A stretch of DNA of 64,000 bases. It comes from Albugo candida (Eukaryota > Oomycota > Peronosporomycetes > Albuginales > Albuginaceae). Within the stretch, counting starts at the first letter, position 1. The number at the start of each line of letters is the position of its first letter. Under the pieces are notes generated by a model. The model saw only the letters and a program-made list of their open reading frames with translations, was not told the origin of the DNA and did not search any database. Made by a program: the position numbers and the translations under genes. This document shows, piece after piece, positions 1-10,148 of the stretch. The stretch spans positions 868,001 to 932,000 of the forward strand of contig CAJNAR010000144.1 in the NCBI GenBank assembly GCA_905220665.1, read 5' to 3'.

Positions 1-3000
1 CTTGAGCTCGATTGCCAGTTCTTCTTTCTTGCGATTCGGACGAAAGCAACCAACAATGTCGGACGTTTCTGTGTTTTGATGGCAATTGAAAAGGTAAAGT
101 GGTTGTTGGAGCAATAGCGCGTATAGCTGGCACACTGTTGTCTTTCCCGAACCAGTCTCACCGACAAGTAGCACGGGTTCTCCATGCTGTAGACACCTAC
201 CGACCAGAGAAAATAGTCGTCGTAGTGACTTGGTGACGCTGATTTGTTCCAGTCCAGCAGCAGCAGAATACTCTCCACTGTGAATCATCTCCTGCACCGA
301 TTGAAAGTGAGCGGCTGTGCCCCAAATCGCCTCCCTTTCAATCTCTCCAGTTTCATTCACAACGCCTTGGTCGTAGTCGTCACGAGATTGCTGTCCATCG
401 TAAAGCGCGTCAATGTTGAGCTGCACATTGCATTTCTCCTCAAGGACTTGGCGAATTACGGTTTTCTCTTCGTCCTTGCGCAGACGTTCCGCTAGAAGAC
501 AGTATCCCTGTTCAGCCAGCTGGAGTTTGGTTAATGGTCGACGTTCGGCCCAACGGAGAAGATCACGGGTCGTGATGTAGCCGCTTTTGCCTGCGAATAA
601 ATGTGATTGTTGTCGTCGATATTGTAAGACTTTCATGATTTCTATCAAAAGACTGCAGAACGAAGGTGGAATGGCACAACGTTGACACAAAATCTCTTCT
701 AATTCTTTTGATGGAACCTCTTCCATTTGTATTTCAAGGAATCGATTTCGAAACGCTTTGGATAAGATTTTACGTCCACCATAAAGTCCCGGCGGATTCT
801 GCGTCGCAAACAGTAGAAATCGATCGTTTGGCCGTATGACTTCTTGTGTCTCCGTTATAAACAACTCACGATGATCGTCCAGTAATCGATTAAGGGCTTC
901 CAAGACATCGGTTGGCGCCAAATTGAGCTCATCCAGAATGATCCACCATCCATTCCGAACTGCTTGCACCAGGCCGCCTTCACGGAAAACAAGCTTCCCA
1001 GTCTTCGGATCCGATACGTATGCCCCCAAGTACTCTTGCAGATCGGTGTGTTCGTGGTTGTTGATACGGATACACTTTTGACCGATACGTTGAGCCAAAT
1101 ACATAATCAGTGAAGTCTTTCCAGCAGATGTAGGACCTTGGAGTAAGACTGGGAACTTCCCGATCATTGCTGCGCGCGCAATGTGGCACAGATTCGCTTC
1201 TACTGTTTTGGTCAATACGAACTGCTTTTGATTTGTCAGTGGATCGGCTACACTCCAATCATTCGGTTCGCAGTACGATGTCTTTGGAATCCAGTAAGAC
1301 TGAACCAGGACGTACTCGTGTTGGCTCTGACGGCCTCCAGGTCGTGGAGGAGCTCGGGACAATTCTTTCGGCTTGAGTTGCTTTGCAAATGTGGAACGAA
1401 TCTTTTGCTCGATAAACGTTCGTGAATCATGATCGAGTAAGGTGCAAAATGTGCTGGAAAAAGCTTCATACAGAGTACGGGGTATTCCATACCCTCGCTG
1501 GACCAAAATATTTGCAATGTATAACGCACGACAAAGCGTTCGAAGAGAATATCGGGGCTTTTGGTTCGCTCCATCACTCAGTCTGGTGTCAGCAAGCTGC
1601 TTTGTCTCGAGGTAGAACGACACGATTGTCTGCGAAAGACTTTTGTTATCCCCGTCGGTAGCTTGGAACGCAAGTGTGTGTTCCACAACTTGCATCAAGT
1701 CCTGTGGTGAGAGGCATTCATCGACGTATATCTCTGTGAATCGATGGCGTAAGGATGGTGGAAGATCGCGTTTGCCAACGTCCGTTGACGGATTCATTGA
1801 TCCGAAAATACGAAAATTTGGATGAGGTTTGATACTTTCGACATCGCCGCGTTCCACAATCGAAAAAGCCGATTGATCGCTTTCCAATAATGTGCTAATT
1901 CGTTCTAATGTCTCTGCTGACGCCAAGTTGATCTCATCCAGAAGTATCCAGTGTCCATGGCGAAGTGCTTGCACTAAAACACCTTCGACAAATTGGAAGG
2001 CGAAATGATTCTCAATTTGCTCTTTTTGACGCTCAAAACGATCGAGATCGAAATGGAAGGTGTCCCAAGCCGATAACAAAGACTTTGGATGGGATACCAT
2101 GCATTTCTGCCTCTTTACAATTGGGCTGTCGTTCGACTGCCAAGCAGTTTGTTTGTTGGTGAGAGACTTACGTGCCATGACGACCGCTTTACGAAGCCCT
2201 CGAAGGAATTTTTTCCAGTCTTTTTGTTTCCATGCGTCATGAACAAGGCTGAGATACGCTGTATTGCTCTTTTGAGAGAATGTAGACGTAAATAAATCGA
2301 CAAATTGCAAGTACAAAGGCCTGGCGATCAGCGCGAGCTCTACGGGCTTATATCCACCGATCAAGTCACTACTTTCACTTTGAATGTTGAGATTCTGCAC
2401 AGCCAAAGGCTGGTTCAATGAAGCAGCTAAATGCTGGATCATAGCTGTCTTCCCGCAACCTGTTTCACCAATTAAGAGCACAGGCTCTCGAATATCAACC
2501 GCAGCCGATATTTTTTCCAGAAAACGAAGTGTGTGCTTGGTCATTACGAGCCGGGTACTAGAAGTTGGCATCACAATATTGTCTGGGCGTACTGGTTGCG
2601 TCGGTAGACTAACGCGGCCAATTTTGATGCCATACTCATTGCTCGATACTGCGGGTTTTTGCTCCGAAACGTAATGCTGCACTCGTGAGCATTCAATGTC
2701 CCACAAAGTTCCAATGATGCACGCCGCTTGGATTCGGGTTGTGGCGTCACGGATACCCGCACAAAACACATCGATTGCTTCGACCAAAATACGAAATCGA
2801 TCTTCTTCGGTCACATATCCGTTTCGACTCGCGTTGGAGTTTTCTATCGCTTCAGCATAGCAAAATGTACAGATTCGATTGCACCATTTGAGAAGGTCAC
2901 GAAGACTGAACGCCCGCCCGTAATCACGTCGAGCCATTTTCCACAAATGCATCGTATTGTCCTCATTGCTTTCACACGTCACGACACGAAATGTCTTCAT

Positions 3001-4710
3001 AATGCGATCCATTAAAAACAAAGGTATCGAGGCATAAGACGCTTTTAAAATCTCAATGTACTCGTTTTGCGATAAGATATCCATATCGATGACTGCCCAC
3101 GCTGAAAATTGCCATCGCTTCCTATTCTGATGTCCTGCAATTGTTGCGATGAACTGGAAATTTGCATGTGCTTTGATGTTCTCACCACCACGCCCGGGGA
3201 TTTCCATCTCCCCTGACTCTAGAAGCGGATCCAAAGCAGCCAGCAGTTCGAATGGTGCACGATCAACGTCTTCGATGAGAATCCATTTACCTTGACGTGC
3301 AGCCGTAGTGATAGCGCCAGGTTGCCATATAAATTCTCCTTGTATATCGGTGCACACATACGATCCGAATAACGTTTTCGTGTCAGTCTGATCATCCAAA
3401 TGAATCTCTAATAAGTTGTTTCGATTCCCCGATAAACGAGCAACTTCTCGAATCACAGCGGTCTTGCCGCTTCCACTTGGTCCTGTCAGTAAAATAGGTT
3501 GCCGAGATTGGATCGCTATTGCAAGGGACTGAATGTTCTTCTTCGTAGATTGCGTCATTATGATGTTTTTATAAGTTCGTGTAGCGTCCTCGTCCCTGAG
3601 ATGCTGAAATGCAAGAGACAACCTGTCTTGAAATACGACGCCAAAGATATTGTGCAAAGACTCATGAGGTTGAATGGGAACTATCTGATCGCTTTCCGAA
3701 AACTGCTTGATGAAGATTTTATCCAAGGCGCCATTTTCAAGCAGAGTTACCGAAGCTTCTTCGTATCGAGAAGCTCGCTCAAATTCTTCAATTGAAGCTC
3801 TGATAAGATCAGAATGATTAGGATCCAAGCAGTTGTCCTTGGCAATTGCCCTTGCAGCTTGAGCAGCAAGACCCTCTGCGTCTAGCTTTAATGACTTTAA
3901 GAGATGTGTTCGAGTTTGATTTGACATATTCAATACTATCGCTGCCGAACGTGCCGCAAACCACCGTAATTGGCAATCCGAATGGAAGCAGAATCGCATG
4001 AGGATGGAGTAATCCCAAGTGCTTCGGAAATCCAAGGGATACATGCTCAGTAAACGATAAACGGTCTGGAGAATACACAATTGGCGTTCTCTAGTCTCAT
4101 TCTCTAATGCATTATCTGCTTGCGTGAAGCTCAAAAGATCGAGAAATCCGCTAGTGCTGTTACAAAATTGCAAAGCGATTGGCAGCTCATTGGGAAGGAG
4201 CCGTAAGACGTTCGATAATGCAGCTATGATAAGCTGTTTTGCATGTGAGAGATCACGGCAACGGGTAAATGTGATCTCGGACGCATTTTTAATTTTTCCA
4301 ATATAAATGGGTGTCGAGGATTCGACCAAATGAACTAGTAAATCGAGCTTAAATGGCCGCAAATGATGCACTATGGGCACCAGAAACGGCTCATATACAA
4401 TACAAGATGCAAATGATTGCAAATAGGCATCAGCTGCTACTTGACTCAGTCCTTTGGAGCTGTGAATGCTTTGCGCATCCCACTTGTATTTTTCTTGACA
4501 TTGTTTTATCATCGGATGTTGAGTCAATCTCGACTCAGCTTGCAAAAGCCGATTTATTGCTGTTTGGAGCCATTGCAGACTCCGTAGATACTCATCAATG
4601 GAGACTAGTTTTGACATTATTAATCTCGCAATGTCGTCTCCGCGGTCAACCAACCACTGCGATATTCGCTGGTAAAGTTTGATGGTACCGTTTTGTGAGT
4701 AACGGTGCAT
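1..4710 (-). CDS. MDN1: Midasin (MDN1/REA1), N-terminal 1570 residues, runs off the left edge
   Basis: Giant dynein-like AAA ATPase that removes assembly factors from pre-60S ribosomes in nucleolus and nucleoplasm. One minus-strand frame stays open from the ATG at 4710 to base 1 with no stop and no intron. It holds at least four AAA modules. Walker A motifs appear near residue 410 (GPSGSGKT, about 3463-3485), 755 (GETGCGKT, about 2440-2465), 1195 (GPTSAGKT, about 1115-1135) and 1520 (GETGSGKT, about 140-165). Walker B motifs follow, for example WILLDEINLAS near 1930 and WWIILDELNLAP near 925. Repeated ring modules of this kind are diagnostic of midasin. The first in-frame ATG after the stop at 4741 is 4710, and 81 bp separate it from the divergent PWP1 start, so the two ribosome-biogenesis genes may share a promoter. 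The linker and C-terminal MIDAS domain lie outside the window. Confidence 0.93.
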   Translation of the reverse strand, partial: MHRYSQNGTIKLYQRISQWLVDRGDDIARLIMSKLVSIDEYLRSLQWLQTAINRLLQAESRLTQHPMIKQCQEKYKWDAQSIHSSKGLSQVAADAYLQSFASCIVYEPFLVPIVHHLRPFKLDLLVHLVESSTPIYIGKIKNASEITFTRCRDLSHAKQLIIAALSNVLRLLPNELPIALQFCNSTSGFLDLLSFTQADNALENETRERQLCILQTVYRLLSMYPLDFRSTWDYSILMRFCFHSDCQLRWFAARSAAIVLNMSNQTRTHLLKSLKLDAEGLAAQAARAIAKDNCLDPNHSDLIRASIEEFERASRYEEASVTLLENGALDKIFIKQFSESDQIVPIQPHESLHNIFGVVFQDRLSLAFQHLRDEDATRTYKNIIMTQSTKKNIQSLAIAIQSRQPILLTGPSGSGKTAVIREVARLSGNRNNLLEIHLDDQTDTKTLFGSYVCTDIQGEFIWQPGAITTAARQGKWILIEDVDRAPFELLAALDPLLESGEMEIPGRGGENIKAHANFQFIATIAGHQNRKRWQFSAWAVIDMDILSQNEYIEILKASYASIPLFLMDRIMKTFRVVTCESNEDNTMHLWKMARRDYGRAFSLRDLLKWCNRICTFCYAEAIENSNASRNGYVTEEDRFRILVEAIDVFCAGIRDATTRIQAACIIGTLWDIECSRVQHYVSEQKPAVSSNEYGIKIGRVSLPTQPVRPDNIVMPTSSTRLVMTKHTLRFLEKISAAVDIREPVLLIGETGCGKTAMIQHLAASLNQPLAVQNLNIQSESSDLIGGYKPVELALIARPLYLQFVDLFTSTFSQKSNTAYLSLVHDAWKQKDWKKFLRGLRKAVVMARKSLTNKQTAWQSNDSPIVKRQKCMVSHPKSLLSAWDTFHFDLDRFERQKEQIENHFAFQFVEGVLVQALRHGHWILLDEINLASAETLERISTLLESDQSAFSIVERGDVESIKPHPNFRIFGSMNPSTDVGKRDLPPSLRHRFTEIYVDECLSPQDLMQVVEHTLAFQATDGDNKSLSQTIVSFYLETKQLADTRLSDGANQKPRYSLRTLCRALYIANILVQRGYGIPRTLYEAFSSTFCTLLDHDSRTFIEQKIRSTFAKQLKPKELSRAPPRPGGRQSQHEYVLVQSYWIPKTSYCEPNDWSVADPLTNQKQFVLTKTVEANLCHIARAAMIGKFPVLLQGPTSAGKTSLIMYLAQRIGQKCIRINNHEHTDLQEYLGAYVSDPKTGKLVFREGGLVQAVRNGWWIILDELNLAPTDVLEALNRLLDDHRELFITETQEVIRPNDRFLLFATQNPPGLYGGRKILSKAFRNRFLEIQMEEVPSKELEEILCQRCAIPPSFCSLLIEIMKVLQYRRQQSHLFAGKSGYITTRDLLRWAERRPLTKLQLAEQGYCLLAERLRKDEEKTVIRQVLEEKCNVQLNIDALYDGQQSRDDYDQGVVNETGEIEREAIWGTAAHFQSVQEMIHSGEYSAAAGLEQISVTKSLRRLFSLVGRCLQHGEPVLLVGETGSGKTTVCQLYALLLQQPLYLFNCHQNTETSDIVGCFRPNRKKEELAIELK

Positions 4711-4791
4711 TTCCTTGGCAAACCTTAATGACTCGCTAATTCACGCTAAACTAGGACAATCGTGCCTTTGATTGGATAGCATCGAATCGAA

Positions 4792-6418
4792 ATGATCTCG
4801 GCGTTGACATGGGTTCCGAAAGGAGCGTCGAGACAAATGCCGGAAAAGCACAAAATGACAGATGAAGAACTCACTATGATGCAGGAGATGGTGATGGAAA
4901 ACGAAGAACAGGAGGCTGATAACAAGGTCTTAGAAGATATACCTGAAGATGAAATTTCAGATCTGCCGGCATCTTTTCATATGGAGACGTACGATGAGGA
5001 AGAGAATGATATTGCAATCAAAAGTTGTATTGGATCCTCTCTCGAGGAGGATAAACAACTATCAGACGAAGAAATTACCGATCAGGATATGCAGGATGAC
5101 GAGGAAATTGATGTGAGTCGACTGAAGCTTGACGAAGAAGATGAGAAAGACTTGGAACTTGACCGTGAAGATCTTGAGATTCGACCTAATGATATCGTCA
5201 TCTTAGTTGCCAACACAGAAGACGACTTTAGCAATTTGGAAGTTCAAATTTATGATGAGGAAAATGGGTCGCTTTATGTTCATCATGAGATCAATCTTCC
5301 AGATTTCCCGTTGTGCTTGTCGTGGATGGATTTTAATCCGGTGCCAGCAGATCCAACCAAGGGATTGGAAAGCGGTAGTTTTGTTGCAGTTGGAACTTTT
5401 AAACCCGGAATTGAGATTTGGAATTTGGATATATTGGACGTACTAGAGCCCTCAGCAATTCTTGGAGGTGAAGAAGAAAGTATGCGTAAAAATGTTATGC
5501 CAAAGGCAAGCAGTAAGAAAGATCGGCAGATACGACTACGACATGGTAGCCATACAGATGCAGTCATGTCTTTGGACTGGAATCATACTCACCGAAATAT
5601 GCTAGTTAGTGGATCTGCTGACCATACTGTCAAAGTCTGGGACATTATGACACAGAATTGTCTGCACACTATGCAGCATCACACTAACAAAGTTCAGTGC
5701 GTGAGATGGAATCCATCCGAAACAACCGTCCTTGCAACGGCTTCCTTTGACCATCGCCTGCTAGTTCTTGATGGGCGTCATCCAGATGCATTCTCATCTT
5801 TTCCGCTAAGCGCGGATGTGGAATCTATAGCTTGGGCTCCGTATCAGCCAAACAAACTGGTCGCAGCTACAGAAGATGGTGTTGTGGTTTGTTACGATGT
5901 TCGAATGAATGCATCTGAGCCGCTGACTCGCTTTCAAGCGCATGCTGGAACAGTGTCGGCAGTGTCATTTGCCGCTCAGATACCAGGAATGTTTTCAACT
6001 GCAGGAATTGATAAAACCGTGAAAATTTGGGATCTGCTACATTTTGATAAAGAACCAAAATGCATTGCAACAAAAGAAATGAATGTGGTACGTGACTGTG
6101 TTTCACAATTGTTATTAATTGCCAAATTTTATTGTGTCGCTGCTGCAGGGCGGTCTATATGCAATGTCCTTCTGTATCGATACTCCCTTTTTGCTAGGAT
6201 GTGGTGGAGCAAGTGGTACTTTGGCATTATGGGAAAGTTCTGAGAAATGTGTTATCGAAGAGCATTTTCAATCACGTGTTCAGAAAAATCAGCAAGCAAG
6301 TGTACTTGCAGCTGCTGAAGTAGGTGAAATTGCAGCAACATTACACGCTGTGGATACGCAAGCTTCCACAAAGCAGAAAAAGAAAAAGCCCAAGAAGAAG
6401 CGATCTTCACAAGAATAA
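4792..6418 (+). CDS. PWP1: PWP1 (periodic tryptophan protein 1), WD40 ribosome-biogenesis factor
   Basis: Two exons, 4792-6087 and 6149-6418, with a 61-nt GT-AG intron in phase 0; 521 aa. Nucleolar WD-repeat protein of rRNA and 60S biogenesis. The N-terminus has the typical PWP1 opening (Met, a few residues, then LTWVPKG), followed by a strongly acidic segment at roughly residues 15-130. A WD40 propeller follows, with repeats such as SGSADHTVKVWD and STAGIDKTVKIWD. The second exon gives the last blade (GCGGASGTLALWE) and a lysine-rich tail (KQKKKKPKKKR), a likely nucleolar signal. Reading on without splicing would stop at 6243 and lose the last blade and the basic tail, so the intron is well supported. 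It is divergent from midasin, which acts in the same pathway. Confidence 0.93.
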
Positions 6419-6531
6419 ACTGTTGCAATCATATAAACTATAGAAGGCTACTGTAACGAATCTTGATCTATCCTACTTTCATGTACCACACAATAGTAAA
6501 CATCTTCTACGACCACTCCCAGTTTCTTTTG

Positions 6532-9500
6532 ATGGATCATCACTCACGATTCCCAACTTCTTCCGCGCCTTCGACGGCGTCTTTCGAGGACTACAGTGCC
6601 ATCGACACGTCTTTTTTACAAACGCAACCTTCTCAAACGCTTCAATTTGACGAACCGTACGCTACCCCATCTCGGTCGTATGAATTTATTGAATCTGTTG
6701 CCGATTCTTCGCTTCCCAACCAGATGAAAAGTCTCAAATTTGAAGAAGCAGTTGAAGAAGAGGATGAAAATGATGGTCAGAACCATTATGATGCAGTACT
6801 TCCAAAAGAACTCCCTGCCCACGCGTGTGCGTACTGCGGTCTTCATGATCCTGCGTCGGTTGTCAAGTGTGTTGCGACCGACAAATGGTTTTGTAATTCC
6901 CGTGGAAATACTTCTGGCTCGCACATAATCCAACATTTGGTGCGGTCGAAGAATAAAGAAGTCGCTTTACATCCGGATTCTCCGTTAGGTGAAACAGTAC
7001 TGGAATGTTACAATTGCGGATGTCGTAATGTATTTCTGCTTGGTTTTATTCCCGCCAAACAAGATTCCGTTGTGGTACTACTGTGTCGAGATCCGTGTTT
7101 GCAGATGAACGCGTTGAAAGATATGAGCTGGGATATGTCACAATGGCTCCCACTTATTGAAGATCGTAGTTTTCTGTCGTGGCTGGTCAAAATTCCGTCG
7201 GAATATGAGCAATTGAGAGCAAGGCAGATAAGTGCAAATCAGATTGCAAAATTGGAAGAATTGTGGCGGGAAAACCCTCTGGCTACATTGGAAGATGTGG
7301 ATCGTCCAGGTGTGGATGACGAGGTTGCGCCCGTTCTTGAACGATACGACGATGGATATCACTATCAGAATATCTTTGCGCCGCTTGTCAAAATGGAATC
7401 GGACTATGACCGAAAAATGAAAGAAGCGCAGACGCAAGATAACGTACACGTTCGTTGGGATCTTGGACTGAACAAAAAGAGGAATGCGATTTTCAGCTGT
7501 AATCGACCAGATTCTGAAATCAGACTGGTTCCAGGTGACGAAATTCGTTTGCGTCTGGGACCTAGCTCGATTCTGCTGTATGGTGGAGAATGGGAGGGTT
7601 CAGGGCATGTGCTTCGCATTGAAGAGTCAGAAGTGACAATGGAGATGCGAAACAATGTTGTCCCAGTCGAGATAACAGATGGATTTCTAGTTGATTTCGT
7701 GTGGAAAGCGACCTCATTTGATCGCATGCAAGCAGCTATGAAGACATTTGCGGTTGACGATACTTCACTGACTGGCTACCTGTATCACAAGATATTGGGA
7801 CACGATGTCGATGTACAAGCTCTTCGAGTTCCCCGATCAATTGACACAAAGCTATTGGCTCCGGGTCTTCCGGAATTGAATCCGCCACAAATGGAAGCCG
7901 TCAGAGGGGTCTTATCACAGCCATTGAGCTTGATACAGGGACCTCCGGGTACTGGAAAAACAGTGACTTCTGCATCAATCGTTTATCACATGTCACGGCA
8001 AAATATGGGTCAAGTCCTTGTTACTGCTCCTAGTAACATTGCGGTTGATCATCTAACCGCCAAGATTAGTGCGATCGGTCTGAAGGTTGTCCGATTGGCA
8101 GCCAAAAGCCGCGAGGCAGTGTCTTGCTCGGTCGAACATCTGTCCCTTCACACAATGGTCAAATTGCTTACATCGCCTGACAAAGCCGAGCTTCGTAAGT
8201 TGATGCAACTTAAGACCGATCAAGGCGAACTGTCTTCACAAGACGAGAAAAAGTTCAAGTCTCTCAAGCGTCAAGCAGAGCGGGAAATTCTGCAGGCTGC
8301 AGATGTAATATGCACCACTTGTGTGGGTGCTGGCGATCCACGCTTGTCAAACTTTAGATTTCGCCAAGTTTTGATCGATGAAGCTACCCAAGCCACGGAA
8401 CCCGAATGTTTGATTCCTATCGTGCAAGGTGCAAAGCACGTCGTTATGGTAGGTGATCATTGTCAACTTGGTCCCGTGGTCATGAATAAACGAGCGGCCA
8501 GCGCCGGCCTAAATCAATCGCTTTTCGATCGTCTGTTGAAATTGGATCATCGTCCTTTCCGACTCCGCGTACAGTATCGTATGCATCCCTGCTTGTCTGA
8601 ATTCCCTTCAAACACATTTTACGAAGGAGAGCTACAAAATGGAGTCTCTTCGACTGAGCGGCAGTTGAAAAATCTGGATTTTCCATGGCCAAATCCCAAC
8701 AAGCCAACTTTCTTCTATATCTGTTTGGGAGCGGAAGAAATCAGCTCGTCAGGAACAAGTTATCTCAATCGCACTGAAGCAAGCAATGTGGAAAAAATCG
8801 TGACTGCATTCCTAAAATGCGGAGTCCTACCGGCTCAAATTGGTGTCATCACTCCGTATGAAGGACAGCGGGCGTACGTTGTTAATTACATGCAACGTAA
8901 TGGTTCCATGCGCGCTCAACTATACAAAGATGTCGAAGTCGCAAGTGTGGACTCGTTTCAAGGGCGTGAGAAGGATTTGATCATTCTGTCTTGTGTACGC
9001 TCTAATGAGAACCAAGGTATCGGTTTTTTGAGCGATCGAAGACGGCTGAATGTCGCGCTGACTCGGGCGAAATATGGAGTTATCATTCTGGGCAATCCGC
9101 GCGTATTGGCAAAGCAAGAGCTGTGGAATCGATTACTGAATCACTACCGTGATCATCAACTGGTTGTTGAAGGTCCGTTATCCAATCTTCAGCCCTCTTT
9201 CATGCAATTTCCCAAACCAAAGCAGAGTCGCTCAGGCAATGATGGAAATCGATACTCTCGTCCCCGAAATGGTCCATTACCTCCTCTGGACTCACGGTTT
9301 GATCCACGATACGATCACATGTCCATCCCGTCTAATGGAATGGGTATGATGGGTGAACTTGGTCCTGAGTATGGAATGCCGCCGCCAGGTCCCATGGGAT
9401 ATGCACAGCATCACCCATCAAACTCGCACTCTCTTAATCATCAGCTACCTCACCAGCGTGTTCCTCGCGGGAATATGAATGCCAACAGTGGCGGATTTGG

Positions 9501-9711
9501 TCCTTTGACCCAAGATAACACTTCTCTGCACCCTCTTGGCACAGGGTTGGATGGACCCTTCACTCAAGCCGCTCAAACGCAACCGTTCAGTCAGTTGTCA
9601 GTGGGCGATAAATTTGGACTATCACAAGAAACGTTGTCGTACGATCAGAGTTTCCAAACGCAAAATATGGCAATGTCTCAAGATTTGCGCCACAGCCACG
9701 ACTTTTATTAA
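6532..9711 (+). CDS. UPF1: UPF1/RENT1 superfamily-1 RNA helicase of nonsense-mediated decay
   Basis: Intronless, 1059 aa from ATG 6532. Cytoplasmic ATP-dependent RNA helicase that marks mRNAs with premature stops. The cysteine/histidine-rich UPF2-binding domain spans about residues 95-185 ([25 protein letters not shown]). The helicase core has Walker A GPPGTGKT near residue 470, Walker [11 protein letters not shown] near 616, [10 protein letters not shown], and the motif V/VI region ([24 protein letters not shown]). The C-terminal 170 residues are Pro/Met/Gly/Gln-rich, with SQ dipeptides that in other UPF1 proteins are phosphorylated by SMG1. An upstream in-frame ATG (6463) would add 23 hydrophobic residues; 6532 is preferred because the protein then starts in the usual low-complexity segment. 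Confidence 0.97.
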   Translation: MDHHSRFPTSSAPSTASFEDYSAIDTSFLQTQPSQTLQFDEPYATPSRSYEFIESVADSSLPNQMKSLKFEEAVEEEDENDGQNHYDAVLPKELPAHACAYCGLHDPASVVKCVATDKWFCNSRGNTSGSHIIQHLVRSKNKEVALHPDSPLGETVLECYNCGCRNVFLLGFIPAKQDSVVVLLCRDPCLQMNALKDMSWDMSQWLPLIEDRSFLSWLVKIPSEYEQLRARQISANQIAKLEELWRENPLATLEDVDRPGVDDEVAPVLERYDDGYHYQNIFAPLVKMESDYDRKMKEAQTQDNVHVRWDLGLNKKRNAIFSCNRPDSEIRLVPGDEIRLRLGPSSILLYGGEWEGSGHVLRIEESEVTMEMRNNVVPVEITDGFLVDFVWKATSFDRMQAAMKTFAVDDTSLTGYLYHKILGHDVDVQALRVPRSIDTKLLAPGLPELNPPQMEAVRGVLSQPLSLIQGPPGTGKTVTSASIVYHMSRQNMGQVLVTAPSNIAVDHLTAKISAIGLKVVRLAAKSREAVSCSVEHLSLHTMVKLLTSPDKAELRKLMQLKTDQGELSSQDEKKFKSLKRQAEREILQAADVICTTCVGAGDPRLSNFRFRQVLIDEATQATEPECLIPIVQGAKHVVMVGDHCQLGPVVMNKRAASAGLNQSLFDRLLKLDHRPFRLRVQYRMHPCLSEFPSNTFYEGELQNGVSSTERQLKNLDFPWPNPNKPTFFYICLGAEEISSSGTSYLNRTEASNVEKIVTAFLKCGVLPAQIGVITPYEGQRAYVVNYMQRNGSMRAQLYKDVEVASVDSFQGREKDLIILSCVRSNENQGIGFLSDRRRLNVALTRAKYGVIILGNPRVLAKQELWNRLLNHYRDHQLVVEGPLSNLQPSFMQFPKPKQSRSGNDGNRYSRPRNGPLPPLDSRFDPRYDHMSIPSNGMGMMGELGPEYGMPPPGPMGYAQHHPSNSHSLNHQLPHQRVPRGNMNANSGGFGPLTQDNTSLHPLGTGLDGPFTQAAQTQPFSQLSVGDKFGLSQETLSYDQSFQTQNMAMSQDLRHSHDFY

Positions 9712-10148
9712 AGCTGTCATTTTGCATCATTCCGAATTCAAGCGATATCATCACCACTTGACGCCATGGTAGGCTGATACTATGGAATCGACTCTGTCTA
9801 AGTACTTGAGCTAGCCGAGCATCAAGCTCGCTTTGAGTAGAGGTGCTCGAAAGGGATATGATTGCAGATAGGGCCATCAGTGTTTACAGGAAAAGCAAGT
9901 AACATGCTTTCTTTGGAATTCTAGGCATATAACTGTGCTGACTTGACTGCTTCGTTTCGTCCGCGGTTTGCGCTACCGGATCCGACCTTTTGAATGGGTG
10001 CCATTTTTTGTACCGGCGGAATCGTATGAGCTGATATTGGGACTTTCGTAATATGCTTAGTTTCCCAACGAAGAACCGCTTGATGTTGACTTCTGCGTCG
10101 AACTGATTGTCATTGCTTGTTTGGCGCATACGCACTGCTTGATACAGC
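9712..10148. other. 437-bp spacer between convergent genes
   Basis: Lies between the UPF1 stop and the stop of the F-box/CDK/cyclin gene. On the minus strand one frame stays open for about 60 codons from near 10105 to a TAG at 9921 and could be an alternative last exon of the fusion gene. Otherwise I see no gene or repeat. Confidence 0.5.

Noticed and set aside
6088..6243. PWP1 ending at 6243 without splicing
   Set aside because: It would discard the last WD blade and basic tail that are in frame after a clear 61-nt intron.
6463..6531. Earlier in-frame ATG for UPF1
   Set aside because: It would add a hydrophobic 23-residue leader atypical of UPF1; the ATG at 6532 gives a normal start.
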